Below are positions 8,314-16,376 of a stretch of 64,000 nt of DNA, piece after piece. Numbering within the stretch: the stretch's first letter is position 1; every line of letters starts with the position of its first letter. The stretch lies in assembly GCF_000315425.1 (NCBI RefSeq), contig NZ_JH992922.1, positions 522,873 to 586,872 of the forward strand. The letters run 5' to 3'. The notes below the pieces were generated by a model. That model was not told the DNA's origin, searched no databases, and was given only the letters and a program-made list of their open reading frames with translations. This stretch comes from Massilia timonae CCUG 45783 (GTDB lineage: Bacteria; Pseudomonadota; Gammaproteobacteria; Burkholderiales; Burkholderiaceae_D). Both the position numbers and the translations under genes were made by a program.

Positions 8314-10839
8314 ATGCGCCATCTCGCCCTCCCCGCCGTCACCGCCAGCCTGCTGGCCGCCGCCGGCGTCCACGCCGCGCCGGCTCCGGCCCCGGCCGTC
8401 GAATCCAGCGTGGTCGTCACCGGCCAGCGCGCCAGCCTGGCGCGCGCCATCGCCGCCCAGGAACAGGCCGACAACATCGTCAGCGTCGTCAGCAGCGACG
8501 ACATCGGTCACCTGCCGGACAAGAACGCCGCCGAGGCGCTGGCGCGCGTGCCGGGCCTGTCGGTCCAGCGCGACCAGGGCGAAGGCCGCTACGTGGTGGT
8601 GCGCGGCCTGGACGCCGACTACAACAGCGTGACCATCAACGGCGCCCTGGTGCCCTCGCCGGAAGCGACGCGCCGCGCGGTGGCGCTGGACGTGCTGCCG
8701 GCCGGCCTGGTGCGCTCGCTCGAAGTGACCAAGTCGGCCACGCCCGACCAGGACGCCAACTCGCTGGGCGGCACGGTCGAGGTCAAGACCCTGTCGGCGT
8801 TCGACCTGCCGGGCAAGCTGCTCAGCGTCGGCGTGGCCGCCAGCCACGACACCAACACCGACCAGAACAGCCCCGGCGCCAACCTGCTGTGGGCCCAGCG
8901 CTTCATGGACGGCAAGCTGGGCATCGCCGCCGGCCTGTCGGGCGAGAAGCGCAAGTTCGGCTCGGACAACGTGGAAACGGGCGGCGCCTGGGACGGCAAC
9001 CGCCTGGAAGGCTTCGAGATGCGCGACTACCTGCCCACGCGTGAGCGCCGCGCCGGCGCCGTCAACCTCGACTACCGCCCGGACGCCAGCACCAGCTACG
9101 CCCTGCGCGGCTTCCTCAGCCGCTTCTCGGACGAAGAGTCGCGCGACCGCATGACCGTGGGCGACTTCGAGAACGACGACGAAAGTGTGGTCGAAGGCGA
9201 GCTCGCCCCGGCGACCGTCGAGCGCCGCCTGCGCCAGCGCAAGTACACGCAAGAGATCCGCTCGCTCACCGGCTCCATGGACCGCCGCTTCGGCGACGCC
9301 TGGAAGATGCACCTCGAAGCCGCCACCAGCCGCGCCACCGACGAGACGCCGAACGCGATCAGCGACGCGCGCTTCACCAACGTCGAGAGCTTCGAGGGTG
9401 TCGGCTTTACCAACACCCGCGCCCCGCACCTGATCGCCCCGGCCGGCGTGCTTGATGCCGCCAACTACGAGCTCGATTCGTTCGCGATCGAGCGCGCCTA
9501 CGCCAGGGACACCAGCCACCAGCTGCGCCTCGACCTGCAGCGCGAATTCGACGCCGGCGACTGGAGCGGCGCGCTCAAGTTCGGCGCCAAGGCCACCCGC
9601 CGCGACAAGCGCACCGACACCGACGCCTGGGAATTCGGCAGCGACGACCCGGAAGACGGCGATTACTGGGGGGCCGGCCCGACCTCGATGAGCGCCTTCG
9701 TCAATGGCACACGCATCGACTACCCGTTCGGCAACCTTGGCTACACGCTCGACCCGAACCTGGTACGCGCCCGCTTGGCCGGCCTGAACCGCGAGGGCGC
9801 GCGCGCGATCGTCGACTCGGCGCTGGACGACTTCAAGCTGCAGGAAGACATCGACGCTGCGTACGTGCAGGCCAGCCTGCGCAGCGGCGCCTGGTCGCTG
9901 CTGGCGGGCGTGCGCGCCGAGCGCACCCGCTTCAAGGCCGACGGCTCGCAAGTGACGGACGAAGAAGAGATCACGCCGCGCGGCGCTGCGCGCTCCTACA
10001 CCAACTGGCTGCCGGGCGTGCACCTGCGCTACGACCTCGACCAGCACACCAGCCTGCGCGCGGCATGGAGCAACTCGGTGGTGCGCGCCAATTTCGCCCA
10101 GCTGGCGCCGGGCGTCAGCCTGGATGGCGACGATGAAGCCACCATCGGCAACCCGGACCTGAATCCGCTGCGCTCGCACAACCTGGACCTGGGCATCGAG
10201 CGCACCATCGGCGGCGACGGCGTGGTGTCGGCCTATGTCTTCACCAAGGATATCAAGGACTTCACCTACGCCACCGACCTGGCCGGCCGCGGAGACTGGG
10301 TCGACTTCAATAGCGCGATCTCGTACGCCAACGGCGAACAGGCGCGCGTGCGCGGCATCGAACTGGCCTGGCAGCAGCCGCTGCGCATGCTGCCGGCGCC
10401 GTTCAACGGCCTGCTGATCGGCATCAACGGCGCCATCACCCACTCGCGCGCCGATATCGACAGCGCCGATGGCGACGGCGGCGTCGGCACGCGCGAGATC
10501 CGCATGCCGGGCCAGTCGAACCGCATCGGCAACCTGATGGTCGGCTACGAGTCGGGTCCGTTCAGCGCGCGCCTGGCGATGAACTACAAGTCGCCCTACC
10601 TGCTCGAACTGGGCGAGGACGTGCTCGACGCGAGCCAGGACCGCTACGTCGACACCCAGAAGCAGCTGGACTTCTCGATGTCGTTCAAGCTCGACAAACG
10701 CTGGCAGCTGACTTTCGATGCCAGCAACCTGAACAACGAAAAATACTACGTGTACATGGGCGACAAGTCCCGCAACGCGCAACATGAACAATACGGCCGC
10801 ACCTTCAAGATCGGCCTGAAAGCGAGCATCTTCCAATGA
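8314..10839 (+). CDS. TonB-dependent receptor paired with phytase
   Basis: Outer-membrane TonB-dependent receptor of 841 residues. Signal peptide about 1-22 (MRHLALPAVTASLLAAAGVH), a plug domain (about 35-150, with DKNAAEALARVPGLSV and RGLDADYNSVTINGA) and a C-terminal barrel ending in the aromatic residue-terminated strand TFKIGLKASIF(Q). It belongs to the Caulobacter/Xanthomonas-type receptor family known for carbohydrate and other non-siderophore ligands. It overlaps the phytase gene by 4 nt (ATGA). The pairing suggests uptake of inositol phosphates or their products. I put the start at 8314, where the signal peptide begins. Confidence 0.88.
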   Translation: MRHLALPAVTASLLAAAGVHAAPAPAPAVESSVVVTGQRASLARAIAAQEQADNIVSVVSSDDIGHLPDKNAAEALARVPGLSVQRDQGEGRYVVVRGLDADYNSVTINGALVPSPEATRRAVALDVLPAGLVRSLEVTKSATPDQDANSLGGTVEVKTLSAFDLPGKLLSVGVAASHDTNTDQNSPGANLLWAQRFMDGKLGIAAGLSGEKRKFGSDNVETGGAWDGNRLEGFEMRDYLPTRERRAGAVNLDYRPDASTSYALRGFLSRFSDEESRDRMTVGDFENDDESVVEGELAPATVERRLRQRKYTQEIRSLTGSMDRRFGDAWKMHLEAATSRATDETPNAISDARFTNVESFEGVGFTNTRAPHLIAPAGVLDAANYELDSFAIERAYARDTSHQLRLDLQREFDAGDWSGALKFGAKATRRDKRTDTDAWEFGSDDPEDGDYWGAGPTSMSAFVNGTRIDYPFGNLGYTLDPNLVRARLAGLNREGARAIVDSALDDFKLQEDIDAAYVQASLRSGAWSLLAGVRAERTRFKADGSQVTDEEEITPRGAARSYTNWLPGVHLRYDLDQHTSLRAAWSNSVVRANFAQLAPGVSLDGDDEATIGNPDLNPLRSHNLDLGIERTIGGDGVVSAYVFTKDIKDFTYATDLAGRGDWVDFNSAISYANGEQARVRGIELAWQQPLRMLPAPFNGLLIGINGAITHSRADIDSADGDGGVGTREIRMPGQSNRIGNLMVGYESGPFSARLAMNYKSPYLLELGEDVLDASQDRYVDTQKQLDFSMSFKLDKRWQLTFDASNLNNEKYYVYMGDKSRNAQHEQYGRTFKIGLKASIFQ

Positions 10840-12674
10840 AAAAAATCGTTTCCCCGATCGTTGCACTCATCGTCCTGGCGGCGCTGCACGGCGCCATGTC
10901 CGCAGCACTCGCCGCACCGCAAGTGGCAAAGGCGCCGCTCGATGCCGAAGAACTGGCTGCCCTGCCGGGCGGCGCCTGGCTGGCGCTGAACAAGCGCGGC
11001 CTGCGCCTGGTCGGCGCCGACGGCATCGACCGCGCGACGCTGGCCCTGCGCGGCGAGCGGCTCGACCTGCGCCCGATCCAGGGCGGCGCCCTCGCGGTGC
11101 TGGTCGACTCGAACCTCGAACAGGCCCAGCCCGTGCGGATCGACCTGGCGGCCGGCACGCTGACCCGCCTGCCGGCGATTCCGAGCGCCGGCTTCGGCAT
11201 CGAGGCGGCCTGCATGTACCGCGACGCCCAGAACCTCGACCACGTGTTCCTGGTGGGCGCGGATGGCCAGGCGCAGCAATGGCTGCTGGGCGAGCCCCAC
11301 CGCCTGGTGCGCCGCCTGGCGCTGCCGACCGGCGTCGAACACTGCCGCGTCGACGACGCCTACGCCACCCTGTTCGTGGCCGAGGAAGGCATGGGCCTGT
11401 GGGCCTATGGCGCCGACGCCGAAGGCCCGTCGGCGCGCACGCCGGTGGCGCTGCGCGCGCCCTATGGCAAACTGAAAGGCGAGATCCAGGGGTTGGCGGT
11501 GCTGCCTGGCGGCGTGGCCGCCCTCGGCGAAAACGGCCAACTGCTCGGCTGGCGCCGTGCCGGCGCCGCATGGCAAGCATTGCCGGCGCGCGCGCTCGGC
11601 GCCAAACAACTGGTGGCCCTGGGCGGCGGCTCCCTGATGGTGCAGACGAAAAAAGGCTGGCAGTCGCCGGCCCTGGCCTGGAAAGCCGGCAGCGCGCCGC
11701 CGCGTTCCCTGCCGATCGTGATGCCGCGCATGCAGACCGCGCCGGTGGCGCAGATGGGCGACGCGGCCGACGACCCGGCGATCTGGGTCAACCCGCTTGA
11801 TGCCAGCAAGTCGCGCATCCTCGGCTCCAACAAGAAGCAGGGCCTGCTGGTGTATGACCTGGACGGCCGCCAGACCCAGTTCCTGGCTTCCGGTCGCCTG
11901 AACAACGTCGACGTGCGCCAGGACCTGCGCTTCGAGGGCCAGCGCGTCGACCTGGCGCTGGCCACCCAACGCGACGAGCAGGCGATGGTGCTGTACACGA
12001 TCGACGCCGGCGGCGAGCTGGCGGAAGCGGCGCGCCTGCCGACCGGCCTGGGCGACATCTACGGCACCTGCCTGTACCGCACGCCGGAAGGCGGCCTGGA
12101 TGCTTTTGTGAACGACAAGGACGGCCGCTACGAGCACTGGCAGATCACCCGCAGCGGCGGAAAATACGGCGCCAGGCTGGCGCGCCAGTTCAGGGTCGCG
12201 ACGCAACCCGAAGGCTGCGTGGCGGACGACCGCAGCGGCCTGCTGTTCGTGGGCGAAGAAGACAAGGCGCTGTGGGTCACGTCGGCCAGGGCCGACCAGC
12301 CGGCCAAGCTCGAGATGGTGATGCCGGTGGGCGAATGGCTGCACGACGACATCGAGGGCATGGGCATCTACCACGGCGACAAGCGCAGCTACCTGGTGGT
12401 GTCGAGCCAAGGCAACAGCAGCTACGTGGTGTTCGATGCGGCGGCGCCGTTCAAGGTGCGCGGCGCGTTCCGGGTCGGCATGGATCCGGTGGCCGGCATC
12501 GATGGCGCCTCCGAGACCGATGGCCTGGAAGTGAGCTCGGCGAACTTCGGCGGCCCGTTCGCGCGCGGCATGCTGGTGGTGCATGACGGCTTCAAGCGCA
12601 TGCCCGAAGGCGCCCAGAACTACAAGGCGGTGGCCTGGGACGACGTCGCCAAGGCCCTGAAGCTGGAAGATTGA
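10836..12674 (+). CDS. Two-domain beta-propeller phytase
   Basis: Secreted 3-phytase-like beta-propeller enzyme that releases phosphate from phytate with calcium. 612 residues: signal peptide about 1-27; an N-terminal propeller-like domain (about 30-280) lacking clear catalytic motifs; and a C-terminal catalytic domain (about 295-607) with DDPAIW (312-317), the NNVDVRQ strand, the EGCVADD segment and DDIEGMGIY near 493. Single-domain enzymes have about 350 residues, so this is the dual-domain form, in which the incomplete N-terminal domain is thought to aid substrate capture. Its start overlaps the receptor stop. Its last 55 nt overlap the 3' end of the opposite-strand MutS-like gene. Confidence 0.88.
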   Translation: MKKIVSPIVALIVLAALHGAMSAALAAPQVAKAPLDAEELAALPGGAWLALNKRGLRLVGADGIDRATLALRGERLDLRPIQGGALAVLVDSNLEQAQPVRIDLAAGTLTRLPAIPSAGFGIEAACMYRDAQNLDHVFLVGADGQAQQWLLGEPHRLVRRLALPTGVEHCRVDDAYATLFVAEEGMGLWAYGADAEGPSARTPVALRAPYGKLKGEIQGLAVLPGGVAALGENGQLLGWRRAGAAWQALPARALGAKQLVALGGGSLMVQTKKGWQSPALAWKAGSAPPRSLPIVMPRMQTAPVAQMGDAADDPAIWVNPLDASKSRILGSNKKQGLLVYDLDGRQTQFLASGRLNNVDVRQDLRFEGQRVDLALATQRDEQAMVLYTIDAGGELAEAARLPTGLGDIYGTCLYRTPEGGLDAFVNDKDGRYEHWQITRSGGKYGARLARQFRVATQPEGCVADDRSGLLFVGEEDKALWVTSARADQPAKLEMVMPVGEWLHDDIEGMGIYHGDKRSYLVVSSQGNSSYVVFDAAAPFKVRGAFRVGMDPVAGIDGASETDGLEVSSANFGGPFARGMLVVHDGFKRMPEGAQNYKAVAWDDVAKALKLED

Positions 12675-14281
12675 GGCGGCGCGGGTTCCGCCAGGTGGCT
12701 GCTCAACCAGCGCGCCACCTCGGCCGCCCGCTCCTCGATCCGCGGCCCGAAGCCCTGGCTCGCCAGCAGCGCGATGCCGTTCGGGTTGCGCAACACGCCC
12801 GGCGCCAGCACCGGCTGGCCGCTGGCGGTGTCGATGAAGAACGGCGCCAGCTGCTCGCGCAGCAGCGGCGCCAGCACCAGGTTGTGCGAGGACACCAGCA
12901 CCAGGTCGCGCCCGGCCAGCTGCTCCAGCACGGCGCATGCCGCCGAGACCGACTCCAGGTGGTTCGTGCCGCGGAACACCTCATCGATCAGGCAGATGCC
13001 CGGCGGCTGGCCGGCGGCATCCAGCAATTCCTTCGCGCGCCGCAGCTCCGCCATGTACAGGCTCTCGCCGCCCAGCAGCGAATCCTCGTTCTGCATGCTG
13101 GCGCGCACCGGCAGCGCCGGCAGGCAGGCGCGCGTCGCGTAACAGAAGCCGAAGGCGCGCGCCGCGATCGCGTTCAGGCCCACCATGCGCAGGAAAGTGC
13201 TCTTGCCCGAGGCGTTCTGGCCGGAGACGAAGGCGCCTTTTCCTTGCAACGCCACCGACAGCGCGACCGGCTGCGCCATCAGGGGATGGACGCCGCCCTC
13301 CAGCACCAGCGTGCGCGCATCGCCGCGCTCGGCCCAGCACCAGCGCTCCATCGCTGCCAGGTGACGCGCCAGGGTCACGTCGGCCTCCAGGTTCGCGCAG
13401 GCCAGGTAGCACTCGCGCAGGAAGGCACGCTCGGCATGCACGATGCGCCGCGTCTTGAAATGATAGACCACATTGGCCGCTGCGAACCAGTCGGCGTACT
13501 GCAGCGCGCCCGGGATCATGCGCAGGCTCAGCGAGCGCGCCAGGCGCACGTGCAGGCGTTCCGCCCTCGGGCGCGCCGCCACGAAAGGTTCCAGCAGCTG
13601 CCCGCCCTGCCCGCCCAGCAGGCTGGTCGCGCGCAGCAGCGCGTGCAGCGCGCGGATGGCGGCGGCCCATTCCTCGAGCGGGCGGTGCAGGCGCATCTGC
13701 AGCGCCATCAGGGGCGCTAGCGCCGCCAGGGTCAACATCCAGCCCAGCGGCTGGGTCGCCAGGGCGGCCAGCGACAGCAGCAGCGCGAGCGGCAGCAGCC
13801 ATAGCCAGTGCGGCCACCACGGGATTGTCGGCGCCGTATCCTGGAACAGCAGGCCGGCCACCTCGGCATCGGCATGGCGCAAGGTAGACAGGCTGGCGTC
13901 GATCGCATCCAGCCGCGCCGGGTCATCCATCAGCGCCTGCAGGCGCGCGCGCTGCGCGACGCATGCCGCATCGTCGATGCCGGCCCGCAGGCGCCGGTGC
14001 AGCACCTGGCGCGCGAAGATGCTGGCCTGGGGCGCCAATTTTTCTTCGTACGATTCGAGCAGCAAGTCGTTCCAGGTCTGGTCGTCGATGCCGGCGGCGC
14101 CATCGAGGCGATACAGGCGCTCGACCTCGTCCGGGATGAAGAAATGGCGCCGCGGAGGGGCGGGTGGGACGAGCGCGAGGCTGCGCCACAGGTCTTGCAG
14201 GCGGTCGAACAACGACACTGATGGACTTTCTGGAGAACCGGCCGCGCCGGGTGCCAATCCAATATACGGGTCGATTGCCAT
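12620..14281 (-). CDS. Membrane-anchored MutS-family ATPase
   Basis: A 553-residue protein whose C-terminal half is a MutS domain V ATPase: Walker A SGQNASGKST, the MQNEDSLLGGES segment, Walker B CLIDEVFRGTN and LVSSHN. The N-terminal half lacks mismatch-recognition and connector domains and instead has a hydrophobic region with two helices (WLWLLPLALLLSLAALATQP and the next) plus a helical lever. It is therefore not a classical mismatch repair MutS; such membrane MutS relatives have no settled role. I chose the start at 14281 (MAIDPYIGLAPG); the frame is open 48 codons further into the divergent promoter region. It converges on the phytase gene with a 55-nt overlap. Confidence 0.8.
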   Translation of the reverse strand: MAIDPYIGLAPGAAGSPESPSVSLFDRLQDLWRSLALVPPAPPRRHFFIPDEVERLYRLDGAAGIDDQTWNDLLLESYEEKLAPQASIFARQVLHRRLRAGIDDAACVAQRARLQALMDDPARLDAIDASLSTLRHADAEVAGLLFQDTAPTIPWWPHWLWLLPLALLLSLAALATQPLGWMLTLAALAPLMALQMRLHRPLEEWAAAIRALHALLRATSLLGGQGGQLLEPFVAARPRAERLHVRLARSLSLRMIPGALQYADWFAAANVVYHFKTRRIVHAERAFLRECYLACANLEADVTLARHLAAMERWCWAERGDARTLVLEGGVHPLMAQPVALSVALQGKGAFVSGQNASGKSTFLRMVGLNAIAARAFGFCYATRACLPALPVRASMQNEDSLLGGESLYMAELRRAKELLDAAGQPPGICLIDEVFRGTNHLESVSAACAVLEQLAGRDLVLVSSHNLVLAPLLREQLAPFFIDTASGQPVLAPGVLRNPNGIALLASQGFGPRIEERAAEVARWLSSHLAEPAPPQSSSFRALATSSQATAL

Positions 14282-14439
14282 CTTGCAAGATCGAAAACAT
14301 TTATGGGTTGAAATTACCCATGACGCATGTTCAACATTGAATTCGACAATGTACGTTTCCAAACATACCGGTTTCCGAATCGCTGGCACGATCATTGGCG
14401 CAAGGCTCCCACCAACAACGACCAAGAAAGGTAGGCCCG
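14282..14439. promoter_or_regulatory. Divergent control region with inverted repeat
   Basis: AT-richer spacer between the MutS-like gene and the dehydrogenase-PEBP gene. It holds a perfect inverted repeat ATGGGT-N7-ACCCAT (14303-14321), a possible operator. An AAGAAAGG ribosome site precedes the ATG at 14440. No clear -35/-10 pair was found. Confidence 0.4.
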
Positions 14440-16218
14440 ATGAAACGCGCTTCGCTCGCAGCCGCGCTATGCCTGATGTTCGGCTCCGCCACCGCCCAGC
14501 AGGGCGACGGCACCCTGTTCTCCACCAAGATCAATGTCTGGAAACCCAACAAGGTGGAGGCCACGCCGGAGCGTATCGCGGCGCTGAAGGCCCCGCAAGG
14601 CTTCACGGTCAGCGCCTTCGCGACGGGCCTCAAGAACGCGCGCATCATCGCGGTGGCGCCGAACGGCGACGTGTATGTGAGCCGGCGCGACCAGGGGGAC
14701 GTGCTGCTGCTGCGCGACGCCAACGGCGACGGCCGCGCCGACGGCGCGCCGGTCACGGTGGCCAACCGCGCCGGGGCTCACGGCCTGGCGATCCGCGACA
14801 ACAAGCTGTACCTGGTCACCGTCAAGGAGCTGTTCGTGGCCGACATCAAGCCGGACGGCCGCCTGGGCGAACTCAAGATGCTGCTCGGCGACCTGCCCGA
14901 TTCGGGCCAGCACCCGAACCGCACCATGGCCTTCGGCCCGGACGGCATGCTGTACCTGAGCGTCGGCAGCACCTGCAATACCTGCAACGAGAGCAATGTG
15001 GAAAACGCCACCTTGCTGCGCGTATCCCCCGACGGCAAGAGCCGCAGCATCTATGCCAGCGGCCTGCGCAACATGATCGGCTTCGGCTGGCATCCGACCA
15101 CGGGCGAGCTGTGGGGCTTCGACCACGGCATCGACTTCCTGGGCGACGACGTCCAGCCCGAAGAGATCAACAAGATCGAGCTGGGCAAGCAATACGGTTG
15201 GCCGCATGTGTATGGGGCCGGCGAGATCTACCCGCAAAGCACGCCGCAGGGCGAGATCATCAAGGAGCAATGGAAGGCCCGCAGCACGCCGATGGTGCTG
15301 GGCTATACCGCGCACGCGGCGCCGATGCAGTGGGTATGGGGCGCCGGCAGCGCTTTCCCGGCCGAATACCAGGGCGACGCTTTCGTGACCATGCGCGGTT
15401 CGTGGAACCGGGTGCCGGCGTCGGGCTACGAGATCGTGCGCGTGCGCTATCAAAACGGCCAGCCGACCTCCGTGGAACCTTTCGTCACCGGCTTCCTGAC
15501 GGACGGCGGCAAGACCCATATCGCGCGTCCGGTCGGCCTCGCGCTGGCCAAGGACGGCGCGCTCCTAATGGCGGACGACGCCAACGGCGTGATCTACCGC
15601 ATCGCCTATACCGGCGGCAAGGCGGCCGCCGCCACGCCGCCGAAGGCGCCGCCGGGTCCGATGGAAGAGCAGGTCAACAAGGGCAACAAGGTCCCGCTGG
15701 CGAACCAGCGTCCCGAGACCGAAGCCAAGGGCCAGTTGAGCGTGACGTCGCCGAGCTTCAGCGCCAACGGGATGATGGACGAGCGCTACACCGAGTATGC
15801 GGACGGCGTCTCGCCGGCGCTGTCCTGGAAAGCCGTGGCGGGCGCGAAGTCGTACGCGGTCATCGTGGAAGACCCGGACGCCAAGCCGGTCACGCCCTTC
15901 GTACACTGGGTGATGTGGAATATCCCGGCCACCATCACCAGCGTACCGGAAGGCGTGCAGGAGCAGCCGCGCCTGTCCGACCCGGACGGCGTGCTGCAGG
16001 GCCGCACCACGCGCGGCGCGCCCGGCTACTATGACCCCAAGCCGCCGGTCGGCGAGGCGGCGCACCGCTACCACTTCCAGGTCTATGCCCTCGACAAGAT
16101 GCTCGACGTGCCATTCGGCGCCGACCGCGACCAGGTGCTGGCGGCGATGAAGGGCGATGTGCTGGCCAAGGGCGAAATCGTCGGCAGGTACGGCCAGAAG
16201 CAGCAGCCGCAGAAGTGA
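14440..16218 (+). CDS. Secreted PQQ-type sugar dehydrogenase fused to a PEBP (YbhB-like) domain
   Basis: A 592-residue exported fusion. Signal peptide about 1-20 (MKRASLAAALCLMFGSATA). Residues about 40-400 form a six-bladed propeller of the glucose/sorbosone dehydrogenase family, with HPNRTMAFGPDGMLYLSVGS, RNMIGFGWHPTTGELW and the metal-site NGDGRAD loop. A Pro/Ala-rich linker (about 400-425) leads into a C-terminal PEBP/Raf-kinase-inhibitor-like domain (about 430-585) with the DPDAKPVTPFVHWVMWNIP signature and YHFQVYALD. The two domains normally occur as separate proteins. The electron acceptor and sugar are unknown. The gene is probably monocistronic. Confidence 0.85.
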   Translation: MKRASLAAALCLMFGSATAQQGDGTLFSTKINVWKPNKVEATPERIAALKAPQGFTVSAFATGLKNARIIAVAPNGDVYVSRRDQGDVLLLRDANGDGRADGAPVTVANRAGAHGLAIRDNKLYLVTVKELFVADIKPDGRLGELKMLLGDLPDSGQHPNRTMAFGPDGMLYLSVGSTCNTCNESNVENATLLRVSPDGKSRSIYASGLRNMIGFGWHPTTGELWGFDHGIDFLGDDVQPEEINKIELGKQYGWPHVYGAGEIYPQSTPQGEIIKEQWKARSTPMVLGYTAHAAPMQWVWGAGSAFPAEYQGDAFVTMRGSWNRVPASGYEIVRVRYQNGQPTSVEPFVTGFLTDGGKTHIARPVGLALAKDGALLMADDANGVIYRIAYTGGKAAAATPPKAPPGPMEEQVNKGNKVPLANQRPETEAKGQLSVTSPSFSANGMMDERYTEYADGVSPALSWKAVAGAKSYAVIVEDPDAKPVTPFVHWVMWNIPATITSVPEGVQEQPRLSDPDGVLQGRTTRGAPGYYDPKPPVGEAAHRYHFQVYALDKMLDVPFGADRDQVLAAMKGDVLAKGEIVGRYGQKQQPQK

Positions 16219-16224
16219 GCGCGA

Positions 16225-16244
16225 CGCGGACAGTCCTGTCCGCG
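16225..16244. promoter_or_regulatory. 20-bp perfect palindrome, candidate enhancer site for the NtrC-type regulator
   Basis: CGCGGACAGTCCTGTCCGCG is perfectly self-complementary. A further copy of the 9-nt half CGCGGACAG lies at 16273-16281, 48 bp downstream. The palindrome centre is about 118 bp upstream of the expected sigma-54 start site, typical for enhancer-binding proteins. It also lies just after the previous stop codon, so a terminator is an alternative, but there is no T-run on either side. Confidence 0.5.
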
Positions 16245-16325
16245 AACGACCGCAGGGAGGCCGGACGGACACCGCGGACAGCGGCGTTCGCCGGCCCTCA
16301 CCTTATGAATCAATAACTTACATCC

Positions 16326-16341
16326 TGGCATGGATCGTGCT
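16326..16341 (+). promoter_or_regulatory. Sigma-54 promoter of the ABC exporter operon
   Basis: TGGCATGGATCGTGCT matches the consensus TGGCACGRNNNTTGCW at all but two of the defined positions, with the invariant GG and GC in the right spacing. Transcription would begin near 16352, about 25 nt before the ATG of the adaptor gene. The operon itself encodes a sigma-54-dependent response regulator with an intact GAYTGA motif, so autogenous activation is likely. Confidence 0.7.
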
Positions 16342-16376
16342 GTAACGACAAGCAACCCGTCGTTACTGGACACGCC

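Noticed and set aside
8215-10866. 883-codon open frame on the minus strand
   Set aside because: Antisense to the TonB receptor; high GC keeps this frame free of stops. Composition (Val, Arg, His, Gln-rich, no domains) is that of a shadow.
10746-12938. 730-codon open frame on the minus strand
   Set aside because: Antisense to the phytase gene, with the same low-information composition and no recognisable motif.
16225-16244. Terminator of the dehydrogenase-PEBP gene
   Set aside because: The stem lacks a T-run, and its half-sequence is repeated downstream at a distance from the sigma-54 promoter that suits an enhancer site. Not fully excluded.
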